From positions 1,674,001 to 1,738,000 of the forward strand of contig JBLDXI010000028.1 of assembly GCA_047495785.1 (NCBI GenBank): 64,000 nt of DNA, given 5' to 3'. The number at the start of each line of letters is the position of its first letter. The first letter of the stretch is position 1. The notes under the pieces were generated by a model, which ran no database searches, had not been told where the DNA came from, and saw nothing but the letters and a program-made list of their open reading frames with translations. Shown piece after piece: positions 1 through 10,108 of this stretch. This DNA is from Lepidodermella squamata. Taxonomy: Eukaryota > Gastrotricha. A program made the position numbers and the translations under genes.

Positions 1-873
1 TGAATTCAGGTAAATGTTGAAAATTCATGAAAATTTGGATTCTCACAGTATATGGAGCGAGTCCACCTCCCATCTTCGCTCCCGTCCCCTTACAACCGCG
101 TAAGCGCGTTACACACAGGGCCGTAATTGAGGGATTTCTCAAGCTAAAAGTCCGATTTTTCATCACCCAAATTAGGGTAAATTTTTTATGGTGAGCTTTA
201 TTTTCAGTAAAATATGTCACCGAGGCTTAGCGGGTGATGGTCGATCACGGCGGATCGAATGGTACCGACCCCAATGAGGCGAGGTGAGCTTGGGTAAAAT
301 AAAAAATTAAGAAGCCGCGATGAATGATGAGCCGCAGTATATTCCAGCCGCTGCTTGGGAGCTTACATCTACAACCCGGCGCCATAGAGGTACGCATGTC
401 TGCCGGTATCTCGAGAGCCTGCAGCATGGCAGAAAGATCAGACTTGGCCTTACAAGTAGTGATTGTGGTTGATGTGGTATTCAGCGGAGTAGTGGGGAGT
501 AGGGGGCTCAGGTTTATTCACAATACCCAGTGGCGGTGTCGAAGTCGATCTTGTTAAATGCAACCTGAATGAGCACATTGTTAAACGGATTGCTAAACTG
601 TTCAATAACTTACTCTACAGAGGTGTGTTTTTATATATTTTTATTAATTCTTCACTCGAAAATTAAAATTGATGGAATGAAAAAAAGAAGACAATAGCTC
701 ATCGATTTTTCTAATTGCGCAGCTGAAACAAGTGAAGAGAAAATTCTCGCTATCATTGAGATGGTTGTTTGCATAAAAATTGGCCTATGGATAGACAAGA
801 ATATGAATAACTTCAGTAAACTCAACAAATTGCACTCAAGTGACACCTGCTTGAAGATGCCATTATATTATCT
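1..873. other. Gene-poor left edge, no gene recognised
   Basis: No open frame here looks like a protein family I know. A degenerate block around 295-353 (gggtaaaataa followed by gccgcagtatattccag) recurs near 2210-2264 in the same orientation, so this is probably old dispersed repeat DNA. The short open frames overlap each other on both strands and lack a domain or signal peptide. Confidence 0.6.
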
Positions 874-958
874 ACGGAAGGCATGAAGGGTATAAGGGTT
901 TAAAATCGCGATTTTAAAAAAGGCGATTTTAAACCCATATACCCTTCATGCCTTCCGT
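874..958. repeat. 85-bp foldback hairpin
   Basis: A nearly perfect inverted repeat: the left arm begins ACGGAAGGCATGAAGGGTAT and the right arm ends with its reverse complement, continuing through TTTAAAATCG/CGATTTTAAA to a loop of about 15 bases near 909-923. The arms are about 35 bases with one unpaired base. It has the form of a tiny foldback or MITE remnant. No target-site duplication is obvious. Confidence 0.8.
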
Positions 959-1474
959 GCTTTCCGTGTGTTATCCGGGTCGTATCGTAAAACTTTCAGG
1001 GTTACTAGTATTGTATGGCACACTCTCACTGAATTTCTATTGCTTTTATTTGAAATTAAAAGATCCAACTTAAAAAAATCCTGAAATTTGTGTCTTGCTC
1101 ATTTTTTCCTCGCATTTTTCGTTTTGCGAGTTTTTGGTTCGTTTTTCACATCGAATTTCCCGCATTTCTCGCATGCTGCTACTGAATCACAAATTTGGGC
1201 AGTCCGACGCAAGATGGTTCTGCTCGGTTGGCTTCGGATGGCTATTGCGACTGTCAAACGACCCTTCAACGCCTCAGTTTGCAGAGTGCTTTCAAACTCG
1301 ATTGACGAAATCCGGTCTTGAACGAAAGGCTGCTATTTGCCATGGTGTCAGGAATCGCTCGATTTTCGAACCATGCCGTTCTGTATCTTCTTGCATTTCT
1401 GGGATCCAATGCTGCCTGAGCTCTCTTTGATTTCATCGAAAGCTGGCCGAATTTTGCTTGATCCCGCGACATCC

Positions 1475-1570
1475 TGGACGAATTCTGCCTTTTGTCGCGA
1501 ATTTCCGGACGAATTCTGCCCAAATTTCGCGAAATTCTGGACGAGTTCTGCCCGATTTTCACGAGCTCAT
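1475..1570. repeat. Three ~32-base tandem units
   Basis: Three diverged direct units each begin GGACGA(A/G)TTCTGCC and continue into a pyrimidine-rich TTTCGCGAA-like tail. A looser fourth unit with GGAGTTCTGCCC lies near 1637. The periodicity creates repeated residues in an overlapping open frame on the minus strand, which is therefore likely fortuitous. Confidence 0.6.
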
Positions 1571-1942
1571 GGCCAAATGCTGTTCGACGGGGGTGAATGC
1601 TGCCCGATTTGATACCGGTCGCGCGCTTTTTCTTCCGGAGTTCTGCCCAATTTTCACCCCATGTGATTTTGTGATTTTCAATAAAATCGTTTTGAAGTGT
1701 TGCTTGAACTTTTTTGAGTTTCTCTTGTGTGTTTGACAAGTGGGGACCCTGCTTGGTAGAAGGTTTTATGAGTTTATAATTCGGCTATTAAGAAGGCATA
1801 TTTTAGAATACGATCCGGATAACGATAAAAATAGCTTCTTTGCCTAAAAAACCAAACCATTTTCGCGATTATTATACATTCAGTCATTTTCTTAAATTCT
1901 CATCTTAATTTCGGTCTAATTCTATCTTCTATTACCGTGAAA

Positions 1943-2038
1943 ATGCTATCCAAGTTGGCTCTTTTTGCTGCTATCGTCGCGTCAGTCAGTAAGCTTCGTT
2001 GGGCGTGGATTAATTTAACATCACGCCCGGCACTCTAG
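1943..2038 (+). CDS. Possible signal-peptide exon
   Basis: An ATG opens a hydrophobic stretch reading MLSKLALFAAIVASVS, which looks like a signal peptide. A possible donor (CAGTAAGC) lies directly after it. Read without splicing the frame stops after 31 residues. It may be the first exon of a small secreted peptide, comparable in layout to the prepropeptide gene at 50922, but I cannot find a convincing second exon. It could equally be chance. Confidence 0.2.
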   Translation: MLSKLALFAAIVASVSKLRWAWINLTSRPAL

Positions 2039-2330
2039 GTTCACCTGAGTGAAATTTTATTCGTTATTTCTCCCTCTCATTTTCTTTCTACTATAATATG
2101 TATTCATCATTGTAAATGATGCTGTATGTTTTCTATTCAAAGGAGCAGATGATCAAATAAAGAATAAAGAAAATGTTATGTTATATAGTTAAGCCGATGG
2201 GTAAAATAAGACAGCCCCGGTGAATGATCAGCCGCAAGTCGCAGTATATTCCAGCGCTGATTGTGAAGCTCCTGATGATATTTACCTATCCGAAGCGATG
2301 ATACAGTCAACATGTTCCAGAAACTCGGCA

Positions 2331-2528
2331 ATATCGTTAGCGTCGTTGAATAACTCGGATATAGGCTTGTTTAAAACTATTTAAATGTGACGGGTGACGA
2401 GTAAAAAGCGCGGTGTTGCTAACGTGAATGAAGAAGCCAAAACAAATGACTTAATTACTTGTCAACAATCACCTTGAAATTGATGCATACAAGCCTAAAT
2501 CCGAGTTATTCAACGACGCTAACGATAT
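2331..2528. repeat. 198-bp inverted-repeat element
   Basis: The arms are about 40 bases (2331-2370 and 2489-2528). The left begins ATATCGTTAGCGTCGTTGAA and the right is its reverse complement with one base difference. The interior of about 118 bases has no coding capacity. This is the architecture of a MITE. I could not define a target-site duplication. Confidence 0.8.
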
Positions 2529-2656
2529 GTTAACTTTTTATAATGTGAAAAATGTAATTTTATTTTTATTTATTTTTTTATGAGCGGATGTGGTCGGCGA
2601 GAGAATTCAAAAATACCGATCCATGGTGAGCCAAACACCGATCCATGATCGCTGGC

Positions 2657-3145
2657 TCAGTCCTGGGCACCTCTAGGATGTTTGAGAGTTCTTTGAGGGC
2701 GTTTTGTTTGCGGGTTAGAAGCCATTGGTGAGGTTCGAAGTTTGAAGAAGTTGGCTATGGCTACCGGGGCCTCACCATTAATGCAGCGCCAGATCAGTGT
2801 TGCCAGGTGAACTTTTCGTTTTCCGTCAAGATCCAGCCATCCGAGTTTTTGTCTGAGCGGTGCTGGGTCCGCGTTCATCGGTGCGTGGCAAATGATTCTT
2901 ACGGCCTGGTCTTGGCGACGTTGTAGTTTGCTGAGCTTGGTCGGTGCCAGCTGCGATTGAGTGGTATCGCAGTACATTAAGTGGCAGAATATTAGGCCAT
3001 TTGCCATGAGTTTGAGAGTCTTTCGATCAAGGTATTTAGCAGCGATCCTCAGTCCGAATAAGCCACTACGTGATTTGTTTTTCACCCCCCTTACATGTTC
3101 CTTAAATCCCAATTTATTGTCAAGAGTAAACCCCAAGACTTTGAG
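2657..3145 (-). mobile_element. Non-LTR retrotransposon 3' tail (RT C-terminus)
   Basis: The minus-strand frame reads LKVLGFTLDNKLGFKEHV and later LSKLQRRQDQAVRIICH and RCINGEAP. These match the segment after the reverse-transcriptase palm in jockey/CR1-type non-LTR elements (consensus-like LGVxLDxxLxWxxH, LxxLQxxQNxAxRxI and lxxLxxGxAP). The catalytic YADD part is absent, so this is a 5'-truncated dead copy. The open frame extends upstream to 3331 but stops resembling the family near 3145, where it meets a different element on the opposite strand. Confidence 0.75.
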
Positions 3146-3245
3146 TGATGACGTTGTTCCGATCAAGCATAAGTAAAGGAGCAAGTAATAAAGCAAGTAA
3201 TGGATCTTTCCATCCACTTGACTCCAAACGGGATTTTCAAGTGTG

Positions 3246-3475
3246 CCCTGCATCACTGACACTTTCGAAAAAATGTCCGCTAAGTATATCGAAAGGTCCT
3301 TCCACAGCAGCAAAGTCATGGCCGACTGCATCGCTTACGTGTCGACTTGCAAGTTCGATAAGAAGCAACAAAAGTATCTACTCGAGCACTGCCCAGCATG
3401 GCGACTGAAAAAATACAATCCAGCATTTATTGTCTACGAAGAAATCGCCCCGGAAAATTGGATAATTACTAATTA
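3246..3475 (+). mobile_element. Non-LTR retrotransposon C-terminal scrap
   Basis: The frame contains MADCIAYVSTCKFD and then YLLEHCPAWRLKKY before its stop. The element at 62338-63228 ends with LEKHCPAWHLRDC at the same distance from its stop, so this is the last ~75 codons of a related element. It belongs to a different family from the minus-strand tail that abuts it. It is a fragment without reverse-transcriptase motifs. Confidence 0.65.
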
Positions 3476-4921
3476 GCCGTCTTATCCACCATATTTCACA
3501 GTATACTCCGCTACATGTTTAATAACTCACCTATCGTAACGGTTATCATACTTGTTACATAGTTACATAGTTTAATTACAACCTATATATGATTGCAACT
3601 AATTTGTGTTTCCTTTTGTGCAGGTCCAAACGATACAACGGGGCGGCGAGGAGTGCGCGGCGTTGGCGGGTACTCCGCAGGGTCGCTGCCAGCATGGACA
3701 CGGATCGTTTGATAGTTGAAAGCCCCTTGAAGGCAAGCATGTTGCATGAATCACACCTGCATGGCTGGCCTCTGGTTGGCGAGGTGTAAATAAGAACATC
3801 GACACCTATCGACACAGTTGTTGTCTGATCCGAGAAGCCATGCTGGCAGGGACGTGCGGAAGTGGACCCGACGTTGGCGGCGCGTATTCTTCGTTGTCCA
3901 GGCGAAAATGTTTTGGCCCGCACAATATGGTGCACTTCACGATTACCAAATAGTAGAATATAACAAATACATATCGCCAAAACAACCACTTTGATGACTT
4001 ATTCGATCGTACTTTGACGAGCCGAACGTAAAGAAGGAGTACGTTCGTCTTTTTGAGCACTGATCGTACTCATCGTAATTTGAATTTACGTTCAACAGTC
4101 GAACGTACTTTCTATAAAAAAGCTATAAATAGTGAAGTGGTTGTTTTGGCGCGTCGCTAACGATATATACATCTGATTATATATATCTCATTATACCACA
4201 TGAGCCACAGCGACGAAAGTCGGACGGCTGACATATATTTTCTACTTACGAGACTTAAGAAATATTAATAAAACCTACATCCTACATTTACCAAACGGGA
4301 TATCGCCATAACGAGCTGTTTTTCGCCTAAATCAGCTCCTATAATTCATTTATATGGGTATATCTACGCAGGTTTATTTGCTCATGAAGTCTTCATATCT
4401 TCTCATCAACTCATTGACAATCCCAATACTCAGTCTTTTCTCAGTTTTTTACATGGGGAGACTGGAAAATTCAAATTAGGGATTTATTAATCATTACACT
4501 AACAATTTTTATTAACTTGATGCGATTAGCCGAAGATTTTCAATTTTGGTTTATAAAATAGCTAAAATTTGACACACCGGCCATCAAAAAAATGCTTGTA
4601 GCGTCAAAACAGTAAACGACTGCTATTCTTTTGCAATAGATGCGCACAAAACGTTAGGAAAAGTCGAGAAAGGCCAGTCTCACAGCACCGCGGGGACATG
4701 AAACATGAAAAAGAATTCGCTCGAAAATGAAAAGGGCCGCTGCGGCCCACTTGGGCAAGTTGAGGCTGTTTCTGTTGTGACATTGCCGCATCTGTTTATT
4801 GTGATCCGTTTTATGGTCATACGAGATTTGTGTTCGTATCGACGTTTCGTAGCCCCGTCGCTATATTCAGATGCTTCAAAACCGAAAGATGGCTGATTGT
4901 CACAATATTATTCATTATTGA
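3476..4921. other. Intergenic, no gene recognised
   Basis: Around 3640-3870 there is a loose, GC-rich inverted similarity (ccagcatgg near 3690 versus ccatgctgg near 3838) that produces overlapping open frames on both strands. 4050-4130 repeats short GAACGTA/TACGTTC words. Nothing else is interpretable. Confidence 0.5.
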
Positions 4922-6088
4922 TCATACTTCTGATGCGATACGGTAAGCGTGAACATTAACACCAATAAGGCTAGCTAGCGTAAACAGCGCAGCCACGAGG
5001 TCAGAAACTCTTGATCGTTTAATTTTCCACGGCTTGCCGCTAACAAAGATGAGCGAAAAATTCACCCGCTTTTTGCACCAAGCAACATCGTTAGCGAAAC
5101 CGCACAGGATGAGCGAGTAGCATGTGCAAGACCAAGAAATTATCGCGCAAATGTCACAGTAGTTACTCAAGAAAATGCGCGTCGGCTTTTTCGGGACATC
5201 GTTTGAGATTTGCGACTGGAGGAAAGTCAAAGCAAGTAGTATGGTCATAGTAAAGGCTGGCCTATCAGGAAAATCCGGGTCCATAGCGAACGAGCAGAGT
5301 TCCAATGAAGTAAGGAGAAGAGTAGGCGCCATCAAATTGTAGACGAAGTAATCAGGCTGTCGTCTGAAGGTCAGCGCGAAAACAGCCATACTCCTATTCC
5401 CCTCCACGTTCATCATCCTCGGCTCAGCACTGGAATTGATGAAATGCCAACCTTGCCCGTTGTGAATGAAATCTGGTTGAAGTTTCAAGACGGTCTGAAC
5501 GAATCTGACCCCATTGAAGGCTTCTTGAAGCATTAGGACGATGAAGCAAGTTTGCTGATCAAAAGGAAACCTCTCCAAATCCATGGAACAGGTAGAAGAT
5601 AGAATGCCGTAGCGTTGCCAAACAAAGGATAATGTGTAGTTTTTCGTCATTTTACAATACATCCTACTAGCGAAACCGTCAATCATTCCGTAATTGTTGA
5701 CAGTGTTTTTGTGGTTGACTCGTGGTTTCCAAACTAAGCCTTCTTCAACGTAGAAAATGAGTTGACGATCTGGCCAGTAGAAATCGGAGCAAAGACTTTC
5801 CCAGCTTAGCCGCACGGATCCTGTAACTGTCCACGTTTCTTGAACTTCATTGATGTCGTAGAAATTCTCGATGTTCACAATAGCGGTGACATTGGTGAGG
5901 TTGCAGTAAGGTGGCCCGATCCCGAAGTCAAAATGAGCATTGGGACAATTTGGGACGTAGGATTGAGCCATCACGTGACTGCAGTTCGTTAGAAGTTCGG
6001 CAATTCTCCCCGCAGGAATGCTGTACAAATCTTGAACGGCGTAAGCCCAAGAAATCGAGAAAATCGCGACAAAGTAGATAAGTTTCAT
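4922..6088 (-). CDS. Cys-loop ligand-gated channel A
   Basis: A complete single-exon pentameric ligand-gated channel subunit of 388 residues, expected at the plasma membrane. The signal peptide is about residues 1-17. The extracellular domain has the family-specific cysteine trio near 36, 48 and 62, WKPRVNHKN (the loop that reads WxPD in nicotinic receptors) near 120, and the Cys-loop C167-C181 with FPFD between. M1 is about 246-268, M2 275-293 with DRPAFTMTILLALTF (Asp at -1' and Leu at 9', the cation-channel type), M3 310-332 and M4 361-384. The M3-M4 loop is only about 28 residues. There is no vicinal cysteine pair in loop C, so it is not a classical acetylcholine-binding alpha subunit. 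It is the leftmost member of the array. The ligand is unknown. Confidence 0.93.
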   Translation of the reverse strand: MKLIYFVAIFSISWAYAVQDLYSIPAGRIAELLTNCSHVMAQSYVPNCPNAHFDFGIGPPYCNLTNVTAIVNIENFYDINEVQETWTVTGSVRLSWESLCSDFYWPDRQLIFYVEEGLVWKPRVNHKNTVNNYGMIDGFASRMYCKMTKNYTLSFVWQRYGILSSTCSMDLERFPFDQQTCFIVLMLQEAFNGVRFVQTVLKLQPDFIHNGQGWHFINSSAEPRMMNVEGNRSMAVFALTFRRQPDYFVYNLMAPTLLLTSLELCSFAMDPDFPDRPAFTMTILLALTFLQSQISNDVPKKPTRIFLSNYCDICAIISWSCTCYSLILCGFANDVAWCKKRVNFSLIFVSGKPWKIKRSRVSDLVAALFTLASLIGVNVHAYRIASEV

Positions 6089-6185
6089 TGAATAAATCTG
6101 TAAAGCGCCAAAATGCCCAGAATTGGATGTCTGAATTTATTCAAAATCTTGAGTCATTAGTTGGTCAAATAATGTAGGATCTAGG

Positions 6186-7340
6186 CTATATATTTCCTGT
6201 GATGAGTGCAATCCTAATTGCATAGGCATTGATCCCGACAAAAAACCAAATACCACAAACCAGAACAACATAGTCGAAAATTCGATAACGCGATATTCTA
6301 TGAAATGAGCTAGTCAGCTGAACCTCTTCTTCAAACCATTTCGGAAAAGCGTGCACATAACCACAACTGACTAGGGAATACAGTGTGATAAAGGCTGAAA
6401 ACAGAGTTCCTAAATCCGTGTAGTTGCTAAGGAAAATCCGTTCTGGTTTATCAGGCACGTAACTCAGAATTTCGCCTTGAAGTAAGGTCTGAGCCAGCAT
6501 TATATTTACACTGAACATCGGTCTGTCAGGCAACATCGGGACTATGCATAGCGAGACTAAACTCAGTGCGGAAAGGAGGCAACAGGGCATTATCAAATGG
6601 TTGATGTAAAAGTAAGGTCTCCTACGAAATCGGAAGCTGAAAATAACGGCGCTATGGTTTCCGAGTATATCAACAAGTCCTGTCTTCGAATCCGTTTGCA
6701 CCAAAACCCAGCTATCGGAATCAGGTGCAAAGTCTGGACTAACTTCAATTCTAGCTGTCGTGAAACCAACGGCACTTGCATCTTCTTGTAGAGTGAAGTC
6801 GATTTCACACGTTTGAACATCATACGGGAAAACTGCGTAGACCATGTCGCATTTCGAGTTGAAAACTCCGTACAAAGTCCATGTGAATTCTACAATTCCG
6901 GATGAAGTGAGTTTAACGAGCAACCTATTGCTGAAGCCATCGACCATGCCATAATTATCCACTGTATTTTGATGGTTAACGTTAGGCCTCCAAAACATCT
7001 CTGGAATAACGTAGATCGTCTTTTCCCGACTGCGGCGAGATTTCAGGCATGAGACATTCCAGCCGATTCGAAGAGAGCCAGAGATTGCAAATTTTTCATT
7101 GACATTATCGATGTTCTGCAGAGAGTCGGGATACATGACAATACTCAGGCCAGTTTGCTTGCAGGGGGCTGAAGTTCCATCTGGGCAGGTTGGGGCGTAG
7201 AATTCCGGAGACATCTGTGAACAATTCTGCATCAATTCAGCCATTTGTTGCCGTAGTAGTATTGTGAGCTGATCGTCATTGCCTTCCACAGTCACCGAGA
7301 AAACGAATGCGATAAATAGGTTTAACAGCATTTTATTCAC
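6186..7340 (-). CDS. Cys-loop ligand-gated channel B
   Basis: A 384-residue intronless paralogue, head-to-tail 97 bases upstream of channel A. The signal peptide is 1-20 (ends SVTVEG). The N-terminal motif is CSQMSPEFYAPTCP, the loop is FWRPNVNHQNTVDNYG, and the Cys-loop runs C164-C178 with FPYD. M2 starts at about 272 as DRPMFSVNIMLAQ, keeping Asp at -1' and Leu at 9' but with Asn at 6' where relatives have Thr or Ser. That residue faces the pore in nicotinic receptors, so permeation may differ. Gene C upstream is its closest relative here (shared NHxNTxDNYGMVDGF, SRYRIFD/PRYRLFD and M2 ..LAQ..LQ). Several N-glycosylation sequons are present. Function beyond channel subunit is inferred from family only. 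Confidence 0.93.
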   Translation of the reverse strand: MNKMLLNLFIAFVFSVTVEGNDDQLTILLRQQMAELMQNCSQMSPEFYAPTCPDGTSAPCKQTGLSIVMYPDSLQNIDNVNEKFAISGSLRIGWNVSCLKSRRSREKTIYVIPEMFWRPNVNHQNTVDNYGMVDGFSNRLLVKLTSSGIVEFTWTLYGVFNSKCDMVYAVFPYDVQTCEIDFTLQEDASAVGFTTARIEVSPDFAPDSDSWVLVQTDSKTGLVDILGNHSAVIFSFRFRRRPYFYINHLIMPCCLLSALSLVSLCIVPMLPDRPMFSVNIMLAQTLLQGEILSYVPDKPERIFLSNYTDLGTLFSAFITLYSLVSCGYVHAFPKWFEEEVQLTSSFHRISRYRIFDYVVLVCGIWFFVGINAYAIRIALITGNI

Positions 7341-7476
7341 AAAATATCAAAGCATCGAAAATATGTATGCACATTCGATCTTTAAAAGCATGCTTGAATT
7401 ATGGATTACCGTGTCCTCGGTAAATCGAGATCATTCTCAAGAGCTTAATGGTTACATTGAGTGTTCCTTGTTCAAT

Positions 7477-8628
7477 TCAAAGAAAGCCTACATCTCTGGC
7501 TAATTTCAAAGCATAAGAATTGATTGCAATGAAGAGCCAAATGCCACCTATGAGAGCAAAACAGTCAAAAAGCCTATACCTTGGTATTTTATGGGTGTTC
7601 GTAAATAGAAAAATCTTTTCTTCAAAATAATCGGGCCTTGCGAATATTGCAGCGCAAGAAATTAGGTTGTACAACGTTACAACGGACGAGTAAAGGATTC
7701 CTAGGTCTGTATAGTCACCGAGAAACATCCGCTCAGGTTTCTCTGGAATATGACTTGTAATATGTTCCTGAAGATAAGACTGTGCAAGTAACATGGTGAT
7801 GCTGAACAAGCAACGGGAATGAACATGATGTGGCATCAAAAAGATAGATCCAAGACTTAAAATTGAAAACAGCAAGCTCAGGACAAAAAAATGATTCAAA
7901 TAATAATCCGGGGCACGCTTGAGGTTGAAGAAAAATAAAACTCGACTACGATTTCCGAGCCTATCAAAAATTCTACCTATATTATAAGTCGAACCTATGA
8001 GAGACCAGCTTGAAATGTCGCTGATAAAATCATCTTTTACGACTAGTTTAGCTTGAGAAAAAGAAACAGCATTGTCCAGTTCTTGAGTCGCGAATTCAAC
8101 CGAGCAATTTTGAACGTCGAACGGGAAAAATATGTAGAATAAATGGCATTTGGAGACGAAAACACCGTATAGCTGATAGCTGAATTCAAGCGTTCCGTTA
8201 CTGAGCAACCTCACGAGTAGCTTATTGTTGAATCCATCAACCATTCCATAGTTATCCAATGTATTCTTGTGGTTTACATTGGGCTTCCAGAACGCGTTTT
8301 GCAGGAGATAGTGATACTTTTGCCTCGGGTATGAATAATTAGAGCATGATACATTCCAAGAGACACTGATGGACCCAGAAAAGGAGAATAGAGCTGCTTT
8401 GTCATTGATGCCCTGGAAATGACCGGGTTGCATGATGATTGATAGATTTGTAGGCTGGCAAGACGATGAACGTTGATTGCCGCCTGCAATGCAAGTAGGG
8501 GAGTAGACATCACTCGCTACTTGCGAACACTCCGTCAAAAGCTGTAACTGGTACCGACGAACTGCATTGTCCAGCACATTATCTGCGAATGTCACTGATA
8601 CGAAAATTAATATTAAAATCGAAATCAT
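7477..8628 (-). CDS. Cys-loop ligand-gated channel C, unusual pore
   Basis: A single-exon subunit. The frame is open from an ATG at 8667, but the signal peptide (MISILILIFVSVTFA) begins at the in-frame ATG at 8628, which I prefer; that gives 383 residues. It keeps the cysteine trio, FWKPNVNHKNTLDNYG and a Cys-loop with FPFD (C174 and C188 counted from the upstream ATG). The pore differs: before M2 it reads HVHSRCLFSITMLLAQ, so the -1' acidic residue conserved in nearly all paralogues is Ser and the region carries two His. In nicotinic-type channels the -1' acid is part of the cation-selectivity ring, so selectivity or pH dependence may be altered; that is inference. Its start faces the plus-strand deacetylase gene about 200 bases away, so the two may share an upstream region. 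Confidence 0.92.
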   Translation of the reverse strand: MISILILIFVSVTFADNVLDNAVRRYQLQLLTECSQVASDVYSPTCIAGGNQRSSSCQPTNLSIIMQPGHFQGINDKAALFSFSGSISVSWNVSCSNYSYPRQKYHYLLQNAFWKPNVNHKNTLDNYGMVDGFNNKLLVRLLSNGTLEFSYQLYGVFVSKCHLFYIFFPFDVQNCSVEFATQELDNAVSFSQAKLVVKDDFISDISSWSLIGSTYNIGRIFDRLGNRSRVLFFFNLKRAPDYYLNHFFVLSLLFSILSLGSIFLMPHHVHSRCLFSITMLLAQSYLQEHITSHIPEKPERMFLGDYTDLGILYSSVVTLYNLISCAAIFARPDYFEEKIFLFTNTHKIPRYRLFDCFALIGGIWLFIAINSYALKLARDVGFL

Positions 8629-8831
8629 TTCATTCTTTATTATCGAAAGAAATCGAGGTTTCATCATTCAGCCTTTTTTATGCTCATCAATTAATCACTC
8701 GAAATTTCCACTTCAACGATGCGTTCAATTCATATACACATGCTAGCTTTGTTGTTTTCGCTTGGGTAACAACCAACCATGAAACTCGGCGCTCCATCGT
8801 ACGTATAATATTCAGTTCATCAAAATTTATA

Positions 8832-9862
8832 ATGGCTGGTGAAAGCTCAGGAGCCAAGTACCGGAAGCCCCTGTTGTGGTCACTTCCGGTCGCCGCGTTT
8901 GTTAGCCTTATAGTTCTCTACATTTTGAATGTCCACATTCCATCGCCTTTTGCCCGACGGGGTAATCCGTTTGCTGAGTATTTTGCCGACTTGAGACTGA
9001 GACAGCTCAGAGGTCTCGGAGATGTATGCCAGCCATTTTCGAACCATAGTTATTCCTCAGTGTATGTTTCGTTTACTCTTCAGTCTATCTTGATTTACGA
9101 ACTGCTTTCAGGAAAGACGGAGCTAATTTGTCTCAACCGTTAACAAGTCTTCCTCCACTCATTGACGATTCTCCTAGTCTTAAAAAGCTCCACGAAAGCT
9201 GCAATAGACCGGGAGTTATAGCTCTAACTTTTGACGATGGACCAACGTATGAATAAACAAAATAACCATTTATTTACTGAATTTGATCCCATTCAGGCTC
9301 TATGTCTCCGGGTTACTCGATCAACTCAAGCATTATGGCATTCCGGCAACATTTTTCGTTATTGGTCGCAAGATTACGGGCCGAGAGAACCTATTGAAGC
9401 GGATGGTTGCTGAAGGGCACGTCATTGGTTCTCACACATTCAGCCACGCGAATCTGAGCAGTCTGCCGCCAAATGAAATAAAATCAGAGATGGAGATGGC
9501 CGAATCCGCTATTTTCTCAGCCACAGGCAAACGGCCTGTCTATATGAGGCCCCCGTATCTTGACTACAGCGCCCTTGCCAAATCTGAGATTGAGAAGATG
9601 GGTTACGTAGCGGTTGATGCTAATGTTGATGCGAAGGATAGAGTTTACCAGGATTCCTGGCATACCGTTCAAACCTTTCAGCGATGTATTTTAGACGACC
9701 CGCATCGATTTGCATCGAAAGTCTTACATCGTTTTGATGTCTAACGACGTTCCTTCAACATTAGAAGCTAGTGATGAATACTTGGCTCTTGTTGCAGCTT
9801 CAGGGCTTATTCCTGTAACTATTGAAGACTGCATTGGAGTTAAGGCTTACCGCGACCTATAG
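8832..9862 (+). CDS. NodB polysaccharide (chitin) deacetylase-like, 4 exons
   Basis: Exons 8832-9061, 9112-9246, 9297-9642 and 9695-9862 join in frame to 292 residues; introns are 50-52 bases with donors gtatgt, gtatga and gtttac. The N-terminus is cytosolic for about 13 residues, then a membrane anchor (LWSLPVAAFVSLIVLYIL), so it is a type II membrane or Golgi/secretory enzyme. NodB motifs: TFDDGPT (motif 1, metal Asp), GSHTFSH (motif 2, two metal His), RPPYLDYS (motif 3), VDANVDAKD (motif 4). Motif 5, normally LLHD-like with a catalytic His, reads VLMSND, so the His appears replaced. Family role: removing acetyl groups from chitin or related glycans at a divalent metal. The single-NodB layout resembles fungal-type enzymes more than insect chitin deacetylases. 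Loss of the motif 5 His makes activity doubtful. Confidence 0.85.
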
Positions 9863-10108
9863 AAATCAAGGTGAATAAAGACGCATTATCCTCTTTTGAC
9901 TGCGTTACATGATTGATTGGAAGTAACTTCAAATCATCGGAACAATAATTACTTTCATCGTACCATTTTTATCTGAAACCATCGGAACCATCGGAATAAA
10001 TATTTCGCCATCAAAAATGCATTATTTCATCGGAAAAGCTTCATTTCAATAACAGTATATTCCGACACTTTAAGATACTGATTTTCGACAAATAATTAGA
10101 AAGCTGTT

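Larger units (their letters stand above)
959..2330. other. Gene-poor stretch
   Basis: Holds the short tandem repeat at 1475-1570 and one candidate signal-peptide exon at 1943. The 157-codon open frame on the minus strand across 1266-1739 follows the tandem repeat and has no recognisable domain, so I do not call it a gene. Confidence 0.5.

Noticed and set aside
1266-1739. 157-codon open frame on the minus strand
   Set aside because: It follows a tandem DNA repeat, has no signal peptide or domain, and the plus strand is open over the same stretch.
3576-3989. 137-codon open frame on the minus strand
   Set aside because: GC-rich inverted sequence gives open frames on both strands; no family resemblance.
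4922-6088. Nicotinic acetylcholine receptor alpha identity
   Set aside because: No vicinal cysteine pair in loop C in this or any other array member, and the WxPD loop is altered to WKPRVxH; only the broader channel family is supported.
9643-9744. Apparent frameshift or premature stop in the deacetylase
   Set aside because: A 52-base intron (gtttac...ttttag) at 9643-9694 removes it and joins to a plausible C-terminus in phase.
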